13,223 bases of DNA from Alphaproteobacteria bacterium MarineAlpha10_Bin2 (GTDB lineage Bacteria > Pseudomonadota > Alphaproteobacteria > UBA828): positions 1-13,223 of the forward strand of contig PTKB01000044.1 in assembly GCA_002937555.1 (NCBI GenBank), given 5' to 3'. Numbering within the stretch: position 1 is the stretch's first letter; each line of letters begins with the position of its first letter. Position numbers and translations under genes: made by a program. Positions 1 through 7,566 of this stretch are shown one piece after another. The notes under the pieces are model-generated. The model saw only the letters and a program-made list of their open reading frames with translations. It did no database searches and was not told the DNA's origin.

Positions 1-39
1 TTATTCCGATTGCGAAACCAAGCCGATGGAAGAGCGGCG

Positions 40-420
40 TCACTCCGCGGCGCGAATCTCCGCACCGTTGATACGCGCTTCGTCGGGCTCCTCTTGGTCC
101 GGGTGCAGCAATAAGCGCTCCACCCGTTCGCCTTTTAGAATATGGCGTTCAAGAATCTCATCGAGGTCTTCCTTGGTCCGGTAGGTGTACCATGTGCCTT
201 CCGGATAGATCACCATCGTCGGGCCGAGCTCGCAGCGGTCGAGACACTGGGAGGCGTTGACGCGCACTTTCTCGATGCCGAGCATCTTCACCCGCTCCTT
301 CAGATGGGCGCGCAATTTTACGGTGCCTTTGGCTGCACAGCAGCCGCGTGGATGGCCGTCGGCGCGGCGGTTTATGCAGCAAAATACATGCGTGCGGTAA
401 AACGGCTCGCCATCGCTCAT
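40..420 (-). CDS. (2Fe-2S) ferredoxin, thioredoxin-like fold
   Basis: This 126-residue protein matches the thioredoxin-like [2Fe-2S] ferredoxin family, small soluble electron carriers whose partners are usually unknown. The N-terminal HVFCC segment (residues 11-15), GHPRGCC (22-28) and the pair C59/C63 in QCLDRCELGP supply the four expected cluster ligands, most likely C15, C27, C59 and C63. The YPEGTWY segment after the last cysteine is also typical. The acidic tail from about residue 108 is not conserved in the family as I know it. I chose the ATG at 418-420 because the family begins just before HVF; an upstream in-frame extension to 468 only overlaps the preceding gene. That gene's TAA overlaps this ATG by one base (TAATG), so translation is probably coupled. 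The redox partner cannot be told from this context. Confidence 0.9.
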   Translation of the reverse strand: MSDGEPFYRTHVFCCINRRADGHPRGCCAAKGTVKLRAHLKERVKMLGIEKVRVNASQCLDRCELGPTMVIYPEGTWYTYRTKEDLDEILERHILKGERVERLLLHPDQEEPDEARINGAEIRAAE

Positions 421-674
421 TATTTGTCCTCTTTCGGCGCATCGCCGGCGCCGCTGAAACCGGCCCAAAAACTCTTTTGCATCTCTTCCAAACTTTTCGC
501 CCCGCCCGACATCCAGCTTTTAAGGAGCGAGTCGGCATCGAACTCGCCGACCGCGTCGCGCATGCGCGCCACCATCGCTTCCATGGCCGCCTGATGGGCT
601 TTGTCGAGATCGGGCAGGCCGAGAAACCGGCGCGCCTCTTCCGGCGTACAGTCGATTTCGATCGTCACTTTCAT
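420..674 (-). CDS. DUF6489-like small protein
   Basis: This is a short acidic protein of 84 residues starting MKVTIEIDCTPEEARRFLGL. That opening is characteristic of a small family I know as DUF6489 from Alphaproteobacteria; its function is unknown. The first ten residues look like a beta strand. The rest is mostly helical and amphipathic (residues about 25-70), ending in a charged Lys/Glu-rich tail, with no signal peptide or membrane segment. I chose the ATG at 672-674 because it follows a good GGGGAA ribosome-binding site and starts the conserved block. An ATG at 732-734 would add 20 unconserved residues. It is the first gene of a two-gene minus-strand unit and overlaps the ferredoxin start by one base. 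The family assignment is from recall of the N-terminal signature and is moderately sure. Confidence 0.78.
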   Translation of the reverse strand: MKVTIEIDCTPEEARRFLGLPDLDKAHQAAMEAMVARMRDAVGEFDADSLLKSWMSGGAKSLEEMQKSFWAGFSGAGDAPKEDK

Positions 675-723
675 GGTAATTCCCCGAATCGGCGCGGCGC
701 GGCTGGCATGCCGATGTTTTCCA

Positions 724-753
724 TATATATTCACGTTTGTATGCCCCCAACAA
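724..753 (-). promoter_or_regulatory. candidate sigma70-type promoter for the DUF6489-ferredoxin pair
   Basis: Read on the minus strand, TTGTTG (753-748) and TATATA (729-724) are separated by 18 bases. This would place a transcript start near 717, about 43 bases before the ATG at 674. The AT-rich TATATAT stands out in an otherwise GC-rich region. No equally good promoter was seen for the divergent plus-strand gene. This is a pattern match only. Confidence 0.3.
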
Positions 754-802
754 CCACCTTGGCGGAGGTGAATGGCGAGGGTGCGAAACCGGCGGGGAGC
801 GG

Positions 803-2869
803 ATGAGCGGAAATCTTTTGGCGGGTGAATCCAGCCCCTATCTACAACAACATCGCGACAATCCGGTGCATTGGCGCCCGTGGGGCGAAGCGGCGCTGGC
901 CGAAGCCCGGGACGCCAACAAACCGATCATGCTGTCAATCGGCTACTCGTCTTGTCATTGGTGTCACGTGATGGCGCATGAGAGTTTCGAGCATCTCGAA
1001 ACGGCGGCGCTGATGAACGAATTGTTCGTCAATATCAAGGTCGACCGCGAAGAGCGCCCCGATCTCGACGCCATCTATCAGCGCGCCATCTCGTTGATGG
1101 GCCAACAGGGCGGCTGGCCGCTCACGATGTTTCTCAACCCGGACGGCGAGCCGTTCTGGGGCGGCACTTATTTTCCGCGGGAACCACGCTTCGGCCGGCC
1201 CGGGTTCCAGGACGTGCTCAAACAGATCCACGGCGCCTATACCAATGAGCCCGAGAATGTGCGCAAGAACCAGACCAATATGGTCGAAGCGCTGCGCAAG
1301 ATGGCGGACAACAATCCGGGCGAGGATATCAGCGAACAGCAGATCGAGAATATTGGCCAGATGCTGTTGCGAGAGGTCGACCCGCGCCATGGCGGCATCG
1401 GCGGCGCGCCGAAATTTCCCCAGGTACCGATCCTGGATATCCTGTGGCGCAATTATAAGCGCACCGGGTCCGAGTTGATGCGCACCGCCGTGCTGCTGTC
1501 GGCGCGCCAGATGAGCGAGGGCGGCATATACGACCATCTCGGCGGCGGCTATTCGCGCTACTCGACCGACGAGCGCTGGCTGGTGCCGCATTTCGAGAAG
1601 ATGCTGTACGACAATGCGCAGCTACTCGAGCTCATAAGCGAACTTTGGCAGGACACCCAAGAGCCCGTGTTCAAACAGAGAGCGGAAGAGACTGTGGCCT
1701 GGCTGTTGCGCGATATGGTGACCGGCGAGGGCGCCTTCGCCAGTGCGCTCGACGCGGATTCGGAGGGCGAGGAAGGGCGATTTTACGTGTGGCAGGAGAG
1801 CGAGATCGACGCCCTACTCGGCACCGATTCGGAAGCCTTTAAAGCGGTCTATGACGTCAGCCCGCAAGGTAATTTCGAGGGCAATAATATTCTCAACCGC
1901 CTGCGCTACCGGCCCGACGATGACGCGCTCGACGAAGCCGATATAAAGCCACTCAGAGACAAGCTGTTGGCGGTGCGCGACAAGCGAATTTGGCCGAGCT
2001 GGGACGACAAGGTGCTGGCCGATTGGAACGGCATGATGATCACGGCGCTCGCTTTCGCCGCCGCCGTGTTCGAGCGGCCCGACTGGCTGCAAGCGGCGCG
2101 GCGCGCCTGGGATTATGTCGCCGACGAGATGGCAGACGGCGATCATCTCTGTCATTCCGCCCGCCACGGTCAGGTTAAGAAGATCGAATTTCTCGATGAT
2201 TACGCCGATATGTCGCGTGCTGCGCTGATGCTCTTTGAGACCAGCGGCGAGCCGGCCTTTTTGGAGCGCGCGCAGGGGTGGATGAAAATCATCGATACGC
2301 ATTATTGGGACGCCGAGGCGGGCGGCTATTTTTACAGCCCGAACAGCGGAGAGACGCTGATCGCGCGCAGTAAATCGGCGCATGACATGGCGACGCCATC
2401 GGGCAACGGCACACTCGTCGGCGTGCTCGCCCGGCTGTATCATTTGACCGCGGAAGACGCTTATCTCGAGCGCGCCGGCGCCCTGGTGCGCGCTTTCTCC
2501 GGCGAGATCGGCGAGCGCTTCGCGCCCATGCCCACCTTGATCAACAATTCGGAATTGCTGACGAGTGCCATGCAAATCGTCATTGTCGGCGCGCGCGGCG
2601 AGGCGGACTGCGACGCCATGATCCGCGCCACCTACTCGCTCAGCCTGCCCAACCGTGTAATGCGCGTTATCGATCCGGGATCAAGCATGCCCGCCGGCCA
2701 TCCGGCGGCCGGCAAGACGCAACAGGACGGCAAGGTAACGGCCTATCTCTGCGTCGGCCCGACCTGCTCGCTGCCGGTGACCGACGCCGGAGCGTTGCGC
2801 GCGCTGCTGCAAGACGCGTTGGAGCCGGGTCCCGGCAGGGGTGCGCAAGTCACTGAGGAGGACGCATGA
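803..2869 (+). CDS. thioredoxin domain-containing protein, YyaL/DUF255 family (SPATA20-like)
   Basis: This 688-residue protein belongs to the YyaL/DUF255 family, which includes mammalian SPATA20. The N-terminal third is a thioredoxin-like domain with the family's SSPYLQQHRDNPVHW opening (residues 10-24) and a CHWC redox-type motif at residues 51-54 within GYSSCHWCHVM. The middle and C-terminal parts resemble an alpha/alpha six-hairpin barrel as in glycosidases and epimerases, with GGIYDHLGGGYSRYS and HFEKMLYDNAQL as hallmark segments. Full length is normal for the family. The reaction is not established. No signal peptide is visible, so it is probably cytoplasmic. The ATG at 803 is chosen by homology and lies only 3 bases after GGGGAG, a rather tight spacing; the TTG 66 bases upstream is rejected. 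Its TGA overlaps the next gene's ATG (ATGA), implying translational coupling with ogt. Confidence 0.93.
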   Translation: MSGNLLAGESSPYLQQHRDNPVHWRPWGEAALAEARDANKPIMLSIGYSSCHWCHVMAHESFEHLETAALMNELFVNIKVDREERPDLDAIYQRAISLMGQQGGWPLTMFLNPDGEPFWGGTYFPREPRFGRPGFQDVLKQIHGAYTNEPENVRKNQTNMVEALRKMADNNPGEDISEQQIENIGQMLLREVDPRHGGIGGAPKFPQVPILDILWRNYKRTGSELMRTAVLLSARQMSEGGIYDHLGGGYSRYSTDERWLVPHFEKMLYDNAQLLELISELWQDTQEPVFKQRAEETVAWLLRDMVTGEGAFASALDADSEGEEGRFYVWQESEIDALLGTDSEAFKAVYDVSPQGNFEGNNILNRLRYRPDDDALDEADIKPLRDKLLAVRDKRIWPSWDDKVLADWNGMMITALAFAAAVFERPDWLQAARRAWDYVADEMADGDHLCHSARHGQVKKIEFLDDYADMSRAALMLFETSGEPAFLERAQGWMKIIDTHYWDAEAGGYFYSPNSGETLIARSKSAHDMATPSGNGTLVGVLARLYHLTAEDAYLERAGALVRAFSGEIGERFAPMPTLINNSELLTSAMQIVIVGARGEADCDAMIRATYSLSLPNRVMRVIDPGSSMPAGHPAAGKTQQDGKVTAYLCVGPTCSLPVTDAGALRALLQDALEPGPGRGAQVTEEDA

Positions 2870-3348
2870 GCGATCTCATTCGCCATCATATCGAGACGTC
2901 GATCGGCCCGCTCACCATTGAGCTGACAGACGAGGCCTTAACGCTGCTCGAATTCGGCGCCCAAGGGGAAGCAATGCCGGGCACACCGCCGCGCGGCCTT
3001 GGCGCTGAAACGGCGCGCCAGATCGAAGCTTACTTCGCCGGCAAGCTCAAACAATTCGACTTGCCGCTCCGCGCCGAGGGCACGCCGTTCCGGCAAAAGG
3101 TGTGGCAGGCACTGCGCGACGTGCCTTACGGCCAGACGCGCAGCTACGGGGATATCGCCCGGGAAGTCGATTCGGCACCGCGTGCCGTCGGCGGCGCGTG
3201 CGGCGCCAATCCGATCGCCATCGTCGTGCCGTGCCACCGCATTGTCGGCGCCGGCGGTTGGATCGGCGGATTTTCGGGCGGCGACGGCTGCGCGACGAAG
3301 AATATATTGCTGGAACATGAAACGGCCCAGCAAAGACTGGCCGTTTGA
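2866..3348 (+). CDS. ogt: methylated-DNA--[protein]-cysteine S-methyltransferase
   Basis: This 160-residue protein is an O6-alkylguanine-DNA alkyltransferase, which repairs O6-methylguanine (and O4-methylthymine) by transferring the alkyl group irreversibly to its own cysteine. The active-site PCHRIVG motif is at residues 122-128, with C123 as acceptor. The helix-turn-helix segment with the DNA-probing arginine is around RAVGG (106-110), and VPYGQTRSYGDIA (86-98) is the usual lead-in. An N-terminal ribonuclease-H-like domain occupies about residues 1-70. There is no AraC-type regulatory domain, so this is Ogt-like rather than Ada. The start overlaps the upstream stop as ATGA and has a strong GAGGAGG site inside the upstream gene. 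The active centre looks intact. Confidence 0.95.
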   Translation: MSDLIRHHIETSIGPLTIELTDEALTLLEFGAQGEAMPGTPPRGLGAETARQIEAYFAGKLKQFDLPLRAEGTPFRQKVWQALRDVPYGQTRSYGDIAREVDSAPRAVGGACGANPIAIVVPCHRIVGAGGWIGGFSGGDGCATKNILLEHETAQQRLAV

Positions 3349-3373
3349 ATTCAATCAGGGAGGAATAAGAAAA

Positions 3374-4075
3374 ATGCCGGGCAAAATGATCGACATCAAA
3401 GCCGAAGACGGCGGCTCGTTTCAGGGATTTTTGGCGACACCCGATTCTGGCGCCGGCGCCGGCGTGATCGTGCTGCAGGAAATATTCGGCATCAATTATT
3501 TCATGCGCGAGACCTGCCACCGTTTGGCGGCGCAGGGCTATTTGGCGCTCTGCCCCGATCTGTTCTGGCGCCAGGAGCCCAATGTCGAGCTTTCCGATAT
3601 GTCGGAAGGCGAATGGGGCAAGGCGTTCGGCTTTTATCAGGGGTTCGACATGGATAACGGCGTCGCCGACGCCGGCGCCGCGCTCGAACAATTGCGCGGC
3701 CTCGAGGGCTGCTCCGGCAAAGTCGGCGCGGTGGGCTATTGTTTGGGCGGCATGCTGGCCTATTTGGTCGGGGCGCGCACCAAGGCGGATGCTTCCGTCG
3801 GCTATTACGGCGTCGGCATTCAGGATGCGCTCGGCGAGGCGGCCAATATATCGGGCCCGCATATGATGCACATAGCCGAGCTCGATCAATTCGTGCCACC
3901 GGAAGCGCAAAGCGCCATCAAGGACAGTCTTGCCGACAACGCGCAGGTGACGATCCATTCCTACGCAAATGTCGATCATGCCTTCGCGCGGACCGGCGGC
4001 GAGCATTTCGATGCCGCCAGCGCCGAGCAGGCGAATGCGCGCACCGCGGAATTTTTCGCCCAACACCTTGCATAG
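3374..4075 (+). CDS. dienelactone hydrolase family protein
   Basis: This is a 233-residue alpha/beta hydrolase of the dienelactone hydrolase family, which uses a cysteine nucleophile to open lactones or cleave related esters. The nucleophile C123 lies in GYCLGG (121-126). D171 is in AELDQFVPPE and H202 in VDHAFAR, and the regulatory E36 is in LQEIFG. These numbers coincide with the classical enzyme's E36/C123/D171/H202, so the catalytic centre appears complete. True dienelactone hydrolases act in chlorocatechol breakdown, but no other genes of that pathway are present, so the substrate is unknown. The ATG follows a good GGGAGGA site 25 bases after ogt. The same reading frame stays open upstream into ogt, but that extension is a shadow. 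The gene probably belongs to the yyaL-ogt transcription unit. Confidence 0.93.
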   Translation: MPGKMIDIKAEDGGSFQGFLATPDSGAGAGVIVLQEIFGINYFMRETCHRLAAQGYLALCPDLFWRQEPNVELSDMSEGEWGKAFGFYQGFDMDNGVADAGAALEQLRGLEGCSGKVGAVGYCLGGMLAYLVGARTKADASVGYYGVGIQDALGEAANISGPHMMHIAELDQFVPPEAQSAIKDSLADNAQVTIHSYANVDHAFARTGGEHFDAASAEQANARTAEFFAQHLA

Positions 4076-4084
4076 TAGCTGCAA

Positions 4085-4117
4085 CACCACAGCAGTGGTG
4101 ACACCACGGACGTGGTG
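4085..4117. repeat. tandem 6-4-6 palindromes ahead of comM
   Basis: Two consecutive 16-base palindromes share the same arms: CACCAC-AGCA-GTGGTG (4085-4100) and CACCAC-GGAC-GTGGTG (4102-4117), one base apart, so the unit repeats every 17 bases. They fill much of the 76-base gap between the dienelactone hydrolase stop and the comM start. No T-run follows, so a simple intrinsic terminator is unlikely. A regulator site or paired mRNA hairpins are possible. Confidence 0.7.
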
Positions 4118-4151
4118 ATGCCATGAGCAGCACTTGCGGGAGGACGGCGGC

Positions 4152-5666
4152 ATGGTCGCCCATATCAACACGGTCGCCTTTCAGGGCATCGAGGCGCTCG
4201 ACGTCGATGTGCAGGTCAGCATCTCGTCCGGCCTGCCGAGCTTCACCATTGTCGGCCTGCCCGACAAGGCGGTTGGCGAATCGCGCGAGCGCGTGCGCAG
4301 CGCCATTGGCGCCATGGGCCTTGCGCTGCCGCCGAAGCGCATCACCGTTAATCTCGCACCCGCCGACATACTTAAAGAAGGCAGCCATTTCGACCTCCCC
4401 ATCGCCCTCGGCTTGCTCGTCGCCATGGATGTCGTCGGTGTCGAGGACACGGCCGAATATGCCGCGCTCGGCGAACTCGGCCTCGACGGCGCGCTCATTT
4501 CAATCGCCGGCGTGCTGCTTGCCGCCGTCGAGGCCAACGCCAACAATCTCGGCCTGATTTGCCCTCGAGCGAACGGCCCCGAGGCAGTTTGGGCCGGCGG
4601 CGGCGATGTGCTGGCCGCCGGATCACTGTTGGCGCTGGTCAACCACTTCAAGGGCAGCCAGATCATCTCGCCGCCGCCGCCGGCAACGCCCGAACGCGGC
4701 GCCACTTATCCCGACCTAAAGGACATTAAAGGCCAGGAGACGGCCAAGCGGGCCCTCGAAGTCGCCGCCGCGGGCAGCCACAATCTTCTGATGATCGGCC
4801 CGCCCGGAGCCGGTAAATCGATGCTCGCCCAGCGCTTGCCCGGCATCCTGCCGCCGCTCGACGCGCGCGAGGCGCTGACCGTCTCGATGATTGCCTCGGT
4901 CGCGGGCCAGCTGCGGAATGGCGCCTTGACGCTCAACCGACCGTTCCGCGACCCGCATCATTCAGCCTCCATGCCGGCGCTAGTGGGCGGCGGCTCGCAT
5001 GCCAAGCCGGGCGAGGCCTCGCTTGCCCATCAGGGGGTGCTGTTTCTCGACGAACTGCCGGAATTCTCGCGTGCCGTGCTCGATGCGTTGCGCCAGCCCA
5101 CCGAATCGGGGCAAATCAGCATCGCCCGGGTCAATGCCCATGTCAGCTATCCCGCCCGTTTTCAGCTCATCGCCGCGATGAATCCCTGCCGCTGCGGCTA
5201 TTTAAGCGATCCCGACCGCGCCTGCACGCGGGTGCCGCGCTGCGCCCGCGAATATCAGGCGCGCATCTCCGGGCCGCTCTACGACCGTATCGATCTTCAT
5301 GTCGACGTGCCCGAACTTTCCGCCACCGACCTTTCGCTGCCGCCACCGGCGGAGGGTTCAGCCGAGGTCGCGCTTAGGGTGGCGCGCGCCCGCGACATTC
5401 AACGCGACCGCTATGCGCCGCTCGATCGCGACGTGCGCACCAACGCCGAGGCCGAAGGCGAATTGCTCGATCAAGTCGCGATGCCCGACAAAAGCGGCAA
5501 GTCACTCTTGACCGAGGCGGTGGACCGGATGAAACTCTCGGCGCGGGGCTATCACCGGGTGATGCGCGTCGCCCGCACCTTGGCCGATCTCGAAGGCAGC
5601 GAAGGTGTGGGGCGAATTCACATCGCCGAAGCGCTTTCCTACCGGCGCATCAACCCCGCAGTCTGA
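4152..5666 (+). CDS. comM: YifB/ComM-family Mg-chelatase-like AAA+ ATPase
   Basis: This 504-residue protein is a YifB/ComM ATPase. ComM is known as a hexameric helicase that promotes branch migration when donor DNA is integrated during natural transformation; the role in this organism is inferred. Residues 1-170 form the ChlI-like N-terminal domain (SSGLPSFTIVGLPDKAVGES). The AAA+ core follows with Walker A GPPGAGKS (216-223) and Walker B LFLDEL (297-302). A cysteine region (C346, C348, C358, C364) comes next, then GPLYDRIDLHVDVP and a C-terminal lid domain with RGYHRVMRVARTLADL. The length is standard. The ATG at 4152 follows GGGAGGA with 7 bases of spacing, and the family starts exactly there. 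It is flanked by a metabolic hydrolase and AOR rather than competence genes. Confidence 0.95.
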   Translation: MVAHINTVAFQGIEALDVDVQVSISSGLPSFTIVGLPDKAVGESRERVRSAIGAMGLALPPKRITVNLAPADILKEGSHFDLPIALGLLVAMDVVGVEDTAEYAALGELGLDGALISIAGVLLAAVEANANNLGLICPRANGPEAVWAGGGDVLAAGSLLALVNHFKGSQIISPPPPATPERGATYPDLKDIKGQETAKRALEVAAAGSHNLLMIGPPGAGKSMLAQRLPGILPPLDAREALTVSMIASVAGQLRNGALTLNRPFRDPHHSASMPALVGGGSHAKPGEASLAHQGVLFLDELPEFSRAVLDALRQPTESGQISIARVNAHVSYPARFQLIAAMNPCRCGYLSDPDRACTRVPRCAREYQARISGPLYDRIDLHVDVPELSATDLSLPPPAEGSAEVALRVARARDIQRDRYAPLDRDVRTNAEAEGELLDQVAMPDKSGKSLLTEAVDRMKLSARGYHRVMRVARTLADLEGSEGVGRIHIAEALSYRRINPAV

Positions 5667-5699
5667 CAGAGCATCGAACCAGGGAATCGGAGCGAAACC

Positions 5700-7529
5700 A
5701 TGGCATGGCACGAGAAAATCCTACGCGTCGATCTCACCAAGGGAACCTGCCAGGCGGAGGCGCTCAATATGGAATGGGCCGAGCTATATCTCGGCCAGCG
5801 CGGCCTGGCGACGAAGTATCTTGCTGAAGAGATGGATCCGAAGGCGGACCCCCTGTCGCCGGAAAACGTGCTGATCTTCGCCACCGGCCCCCTGACCGGC
5901 ACCAGCGCCTCCACCGGCGGGCGCTATTCCGTGATCACCAAGGGCGCGCTCACCGGCGCCACGGCATGCTCCAATTCGGGCGGCTATTGGGGCGGCGAAT
6001 TGCGCCTCGCCGGCTGGGACATGATCCTCATCACCGGCAAGGCCAAGACGCCGGTCTATCTCCACATCGAAGACGACAAGGTCGAGCTCTTGGACGCGCG
6101 CAAATTCATCTGGGGAGAATCTGTGTGGGAGACCGAAGCGCGCATCAAAGAGCGCCATCAGGATGGCCGCATCCGCATCGCCTCGATCGGGCGCGCCGGC
6201 GAATCGCTCGCCCGTTACGCCTGCATCATAAACGATCTCGACCGCGCCGCCGGGCGCTCCGGTGTCGGCGCGGTGATGGGCTCCAAAAACCTCAAGGCCA
6301 TCGCAGTGCGCGGCACGAAGGGTGTCAAAGTCAAGGACATGGAAGCGTTTCACGATGCCGTCACGGCGGCGCGCGCCAAGCTCGACCCGAGCGGCGACCG
6401 TGCCGGCCTGGCGGCGACCGGCACGATTTCTATGCTCGACATCACCCAGGCCTTCGGCAGCCTGCCGACGCGCAACAACCAAGATGTGCAGTTCGAAGGC
6501 TCGGACAAAATCGGCGCCACCGCCATGGCGACGCCGCGCCGCTCCGACGGCCAGCCCAATCTGATCAACAACAAGGCCTGCTTCAGCTGCACCATCGGCT
6601 GCGGCCGAGTGTCGAAGATCGACCCCAATCATTTCTCCGTCGAAGGCAAGGAGCGCTACAAGAATGCGTCGGGTGGGCTCGAATATGAATCGATCTACGC
6701 CCTCGGGCCGATGGTCGGTGTCGACGATATCGATGCCGCCACCTATGCCAACTTTATTTGCAACGAAGAAGGAATGGACCCGATCTCGTTCGGCGCCACC
6801 CTCGCTGCGGCGATGGAGCTTTATGAAATCGGCGCGATCACCGATGCCGACACCGACGGCCTCAAGCTTGAATTCGGTTCGGCGGAAGCATTGGTGAAGG
6901 GCGCCGAGCTTGCCGGTCTCGGCGAAGGCTTCGGCGCCGATCTCGGCCTCGGCTCGAAGCTGCTGTGCGAAAAATACGGCCATCCCGATCTTGCCATGGT
7001 CGTCAAGGGCCAAGAGTTCCCCGGCTATGACGGGCGCTCGATGCAGGGCATGGCCTTGGCCTACGCCACCAGCAACCGCGGCGCCTGTCATCTGAAGGCC
7101 GATCCTTACGGCGATGATTTCGACGGCGGGCCGATCGAGGGCAAGGCGAAGATCGTCTATGAATCGCAGAATTCCGTGGCCGCGGTGGATTCGAGCGGGC
7201 TCTGCCTGTTCCCGATGAGCGTGTGGGATTTGAGCGATGTGGCATCGCAGATCGATGCGGCCTGCGGCGGCGGCTGGACCGCCGAACGCCTGGCCGAAAC
7301 CGGCGAGCGGATTTGGAACCTGGAGCGCCAATTCAATCTCGATGCCGGGCTCACCGGTAAGGACGACACCCTGCCCAAGCGAATCTTGAAGGAAGCGGCA
7401 AAGAGCGGCTCCGGCAAAGGCAAGGTGGCGGAGCTCGACAAGATGCTACCGGCCTATTACGAAATGCGCGGCTGGGACGATGACGGCGTGCCGACCACCC
7501 AGACCCTGCAGCGCCTGTCGCTCACCTAA
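5700..7529 (+). CDS. aldehyde ferredoxin oxidoreductase family protein (tungsten-type)
   Basis: This 609-residue protein has the full three-domain aldehyde ferredoxin oxidoreductase fold. The family oxidises aldehydes (or reduces acids) using a bis-pyranopterin tungsten or molybdenum cofactor and one [4Fe-4S] cluster. The cluster ligands are C294, C297 and C301 (CFSCTIGC) plus C502 in DSSGLC (497-502). Pterin contacts include GRYSVITKGALTG (74-86) and RAAGRSGVGAVMGSKNLKAI (182-201). E330 in LEYES and H464 in GACHLKAD sit where the known catalytic Glu and His are expected. There is no signal peptide. Separate electron-transfer subunits such as AorA or AorC are absent here. A MoaD-like gene follows within 20 bases, a pairing that fits cofactor supply. 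The aldehyde substrate and the metal cannot be decided from sequence. The ATG at 5700 is supported by the family's MxxWxxKILRVDL-like beginning. Confidence 0.94.
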   Translation: MAWHEKILRVDLTKGTCQAEALNMEWAELYLGQRGLATKYLAEEMDPKADPLSPENVLIFATGPLTGTSASTGGRYSVITKGALTGATACSNSGGYWGGELRLAGWDMILITGKAKTPVYLHIEDDKVELLDARKFIWGESVWETEARIKERHQDGRIRIASIGRAGESLARYACIINDLDRAAGRSGVGAVMGSKNLKAIAVRGTKGVKVKDMEAFHDAVTAARAKLDPSGDRAGLAATGTISMLDITQAFGSLPTRNNQDVQFEGSDKIGATAMATPRRSDGQPNLINNKACFSCTIGCGRVSKIDPNHFSVEGKERYKNASGGLEYESIYALGPMVGVDDIDAATYANFICNEEGMDPISFGATLAAAMELYEIGAITDADTDGLKLEFGSAEALVKGAELAGLGEGFGADLGLGSKLLCEKYGHPDLAMVVKGQEFPGYDGRSMQGMALAYATSNRGACHLKADPYGDDFDGGPIEGKAKIVYESQNSVAAVDSSGLCLFPMSVWDLSDVASQIDAACGGGWTAERLAETGERIWNLERQFNLDAGLTGKDDTLPKRILKEAAKSGSGKGKVAELDKMLPAYYEMRGWDDDGVPTTQTLQRLSLT

Positions 7530-7532
7530 CGC

Positions 7533-7566
7533 GTGAACATCACTCTCCAGTGAGAATCACCGTCAA
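7533..7566 (+). repeat. imperfect 17-bp tandem duplication at the moaD start
   Basis: The segments 7533-7549 and 7550-7566 each begin GTGA, share ATCAC seven bases later, and agree at 12 of 17 positions by hand alignment. The unit is not a multiple of three. The first copy therefore encodes a tiny frame (MNITLQ then TGA) whose stop overlaps the GTG used by the MoaD-like gene, whose product begins MRITVK. This may be a decayed duplication of the start region. Confidence 0.5.

Noticed and set aside
1..39. In-frame codons after the ferredoxin stop, ending in TAA at the window edge
   Set aside because: Only twelve codons follow the TGA, with no plausible start or recognisable sequence; treated as read-out of non-coding sequence.
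675..734. Upstream ATG (732-734) for the DUF6489-like gene
   Set aside because: The conserved block begins at MKVTIEI with its own GGGGAA site. The longer form adds 20 non-conserved residues and would overlap the candidate -10 element.
2999..3373. Extension of the dienelactone hydrolase frame back into ogt
   Set aside because: Those residues are an Arg/Ala/Ser-rich shadow of ogt. The family starts at the ATG at 3374, which has a strong ribosome-binding site.
5784..7331. 515-codon minus-strand open frame opposite the AOR gene
   Set aside because: The plus strand encodes AOR with all hallmark motifs. The antisense frame shows low-complexity composition typical of a shadow frame in GC-rich DNA.
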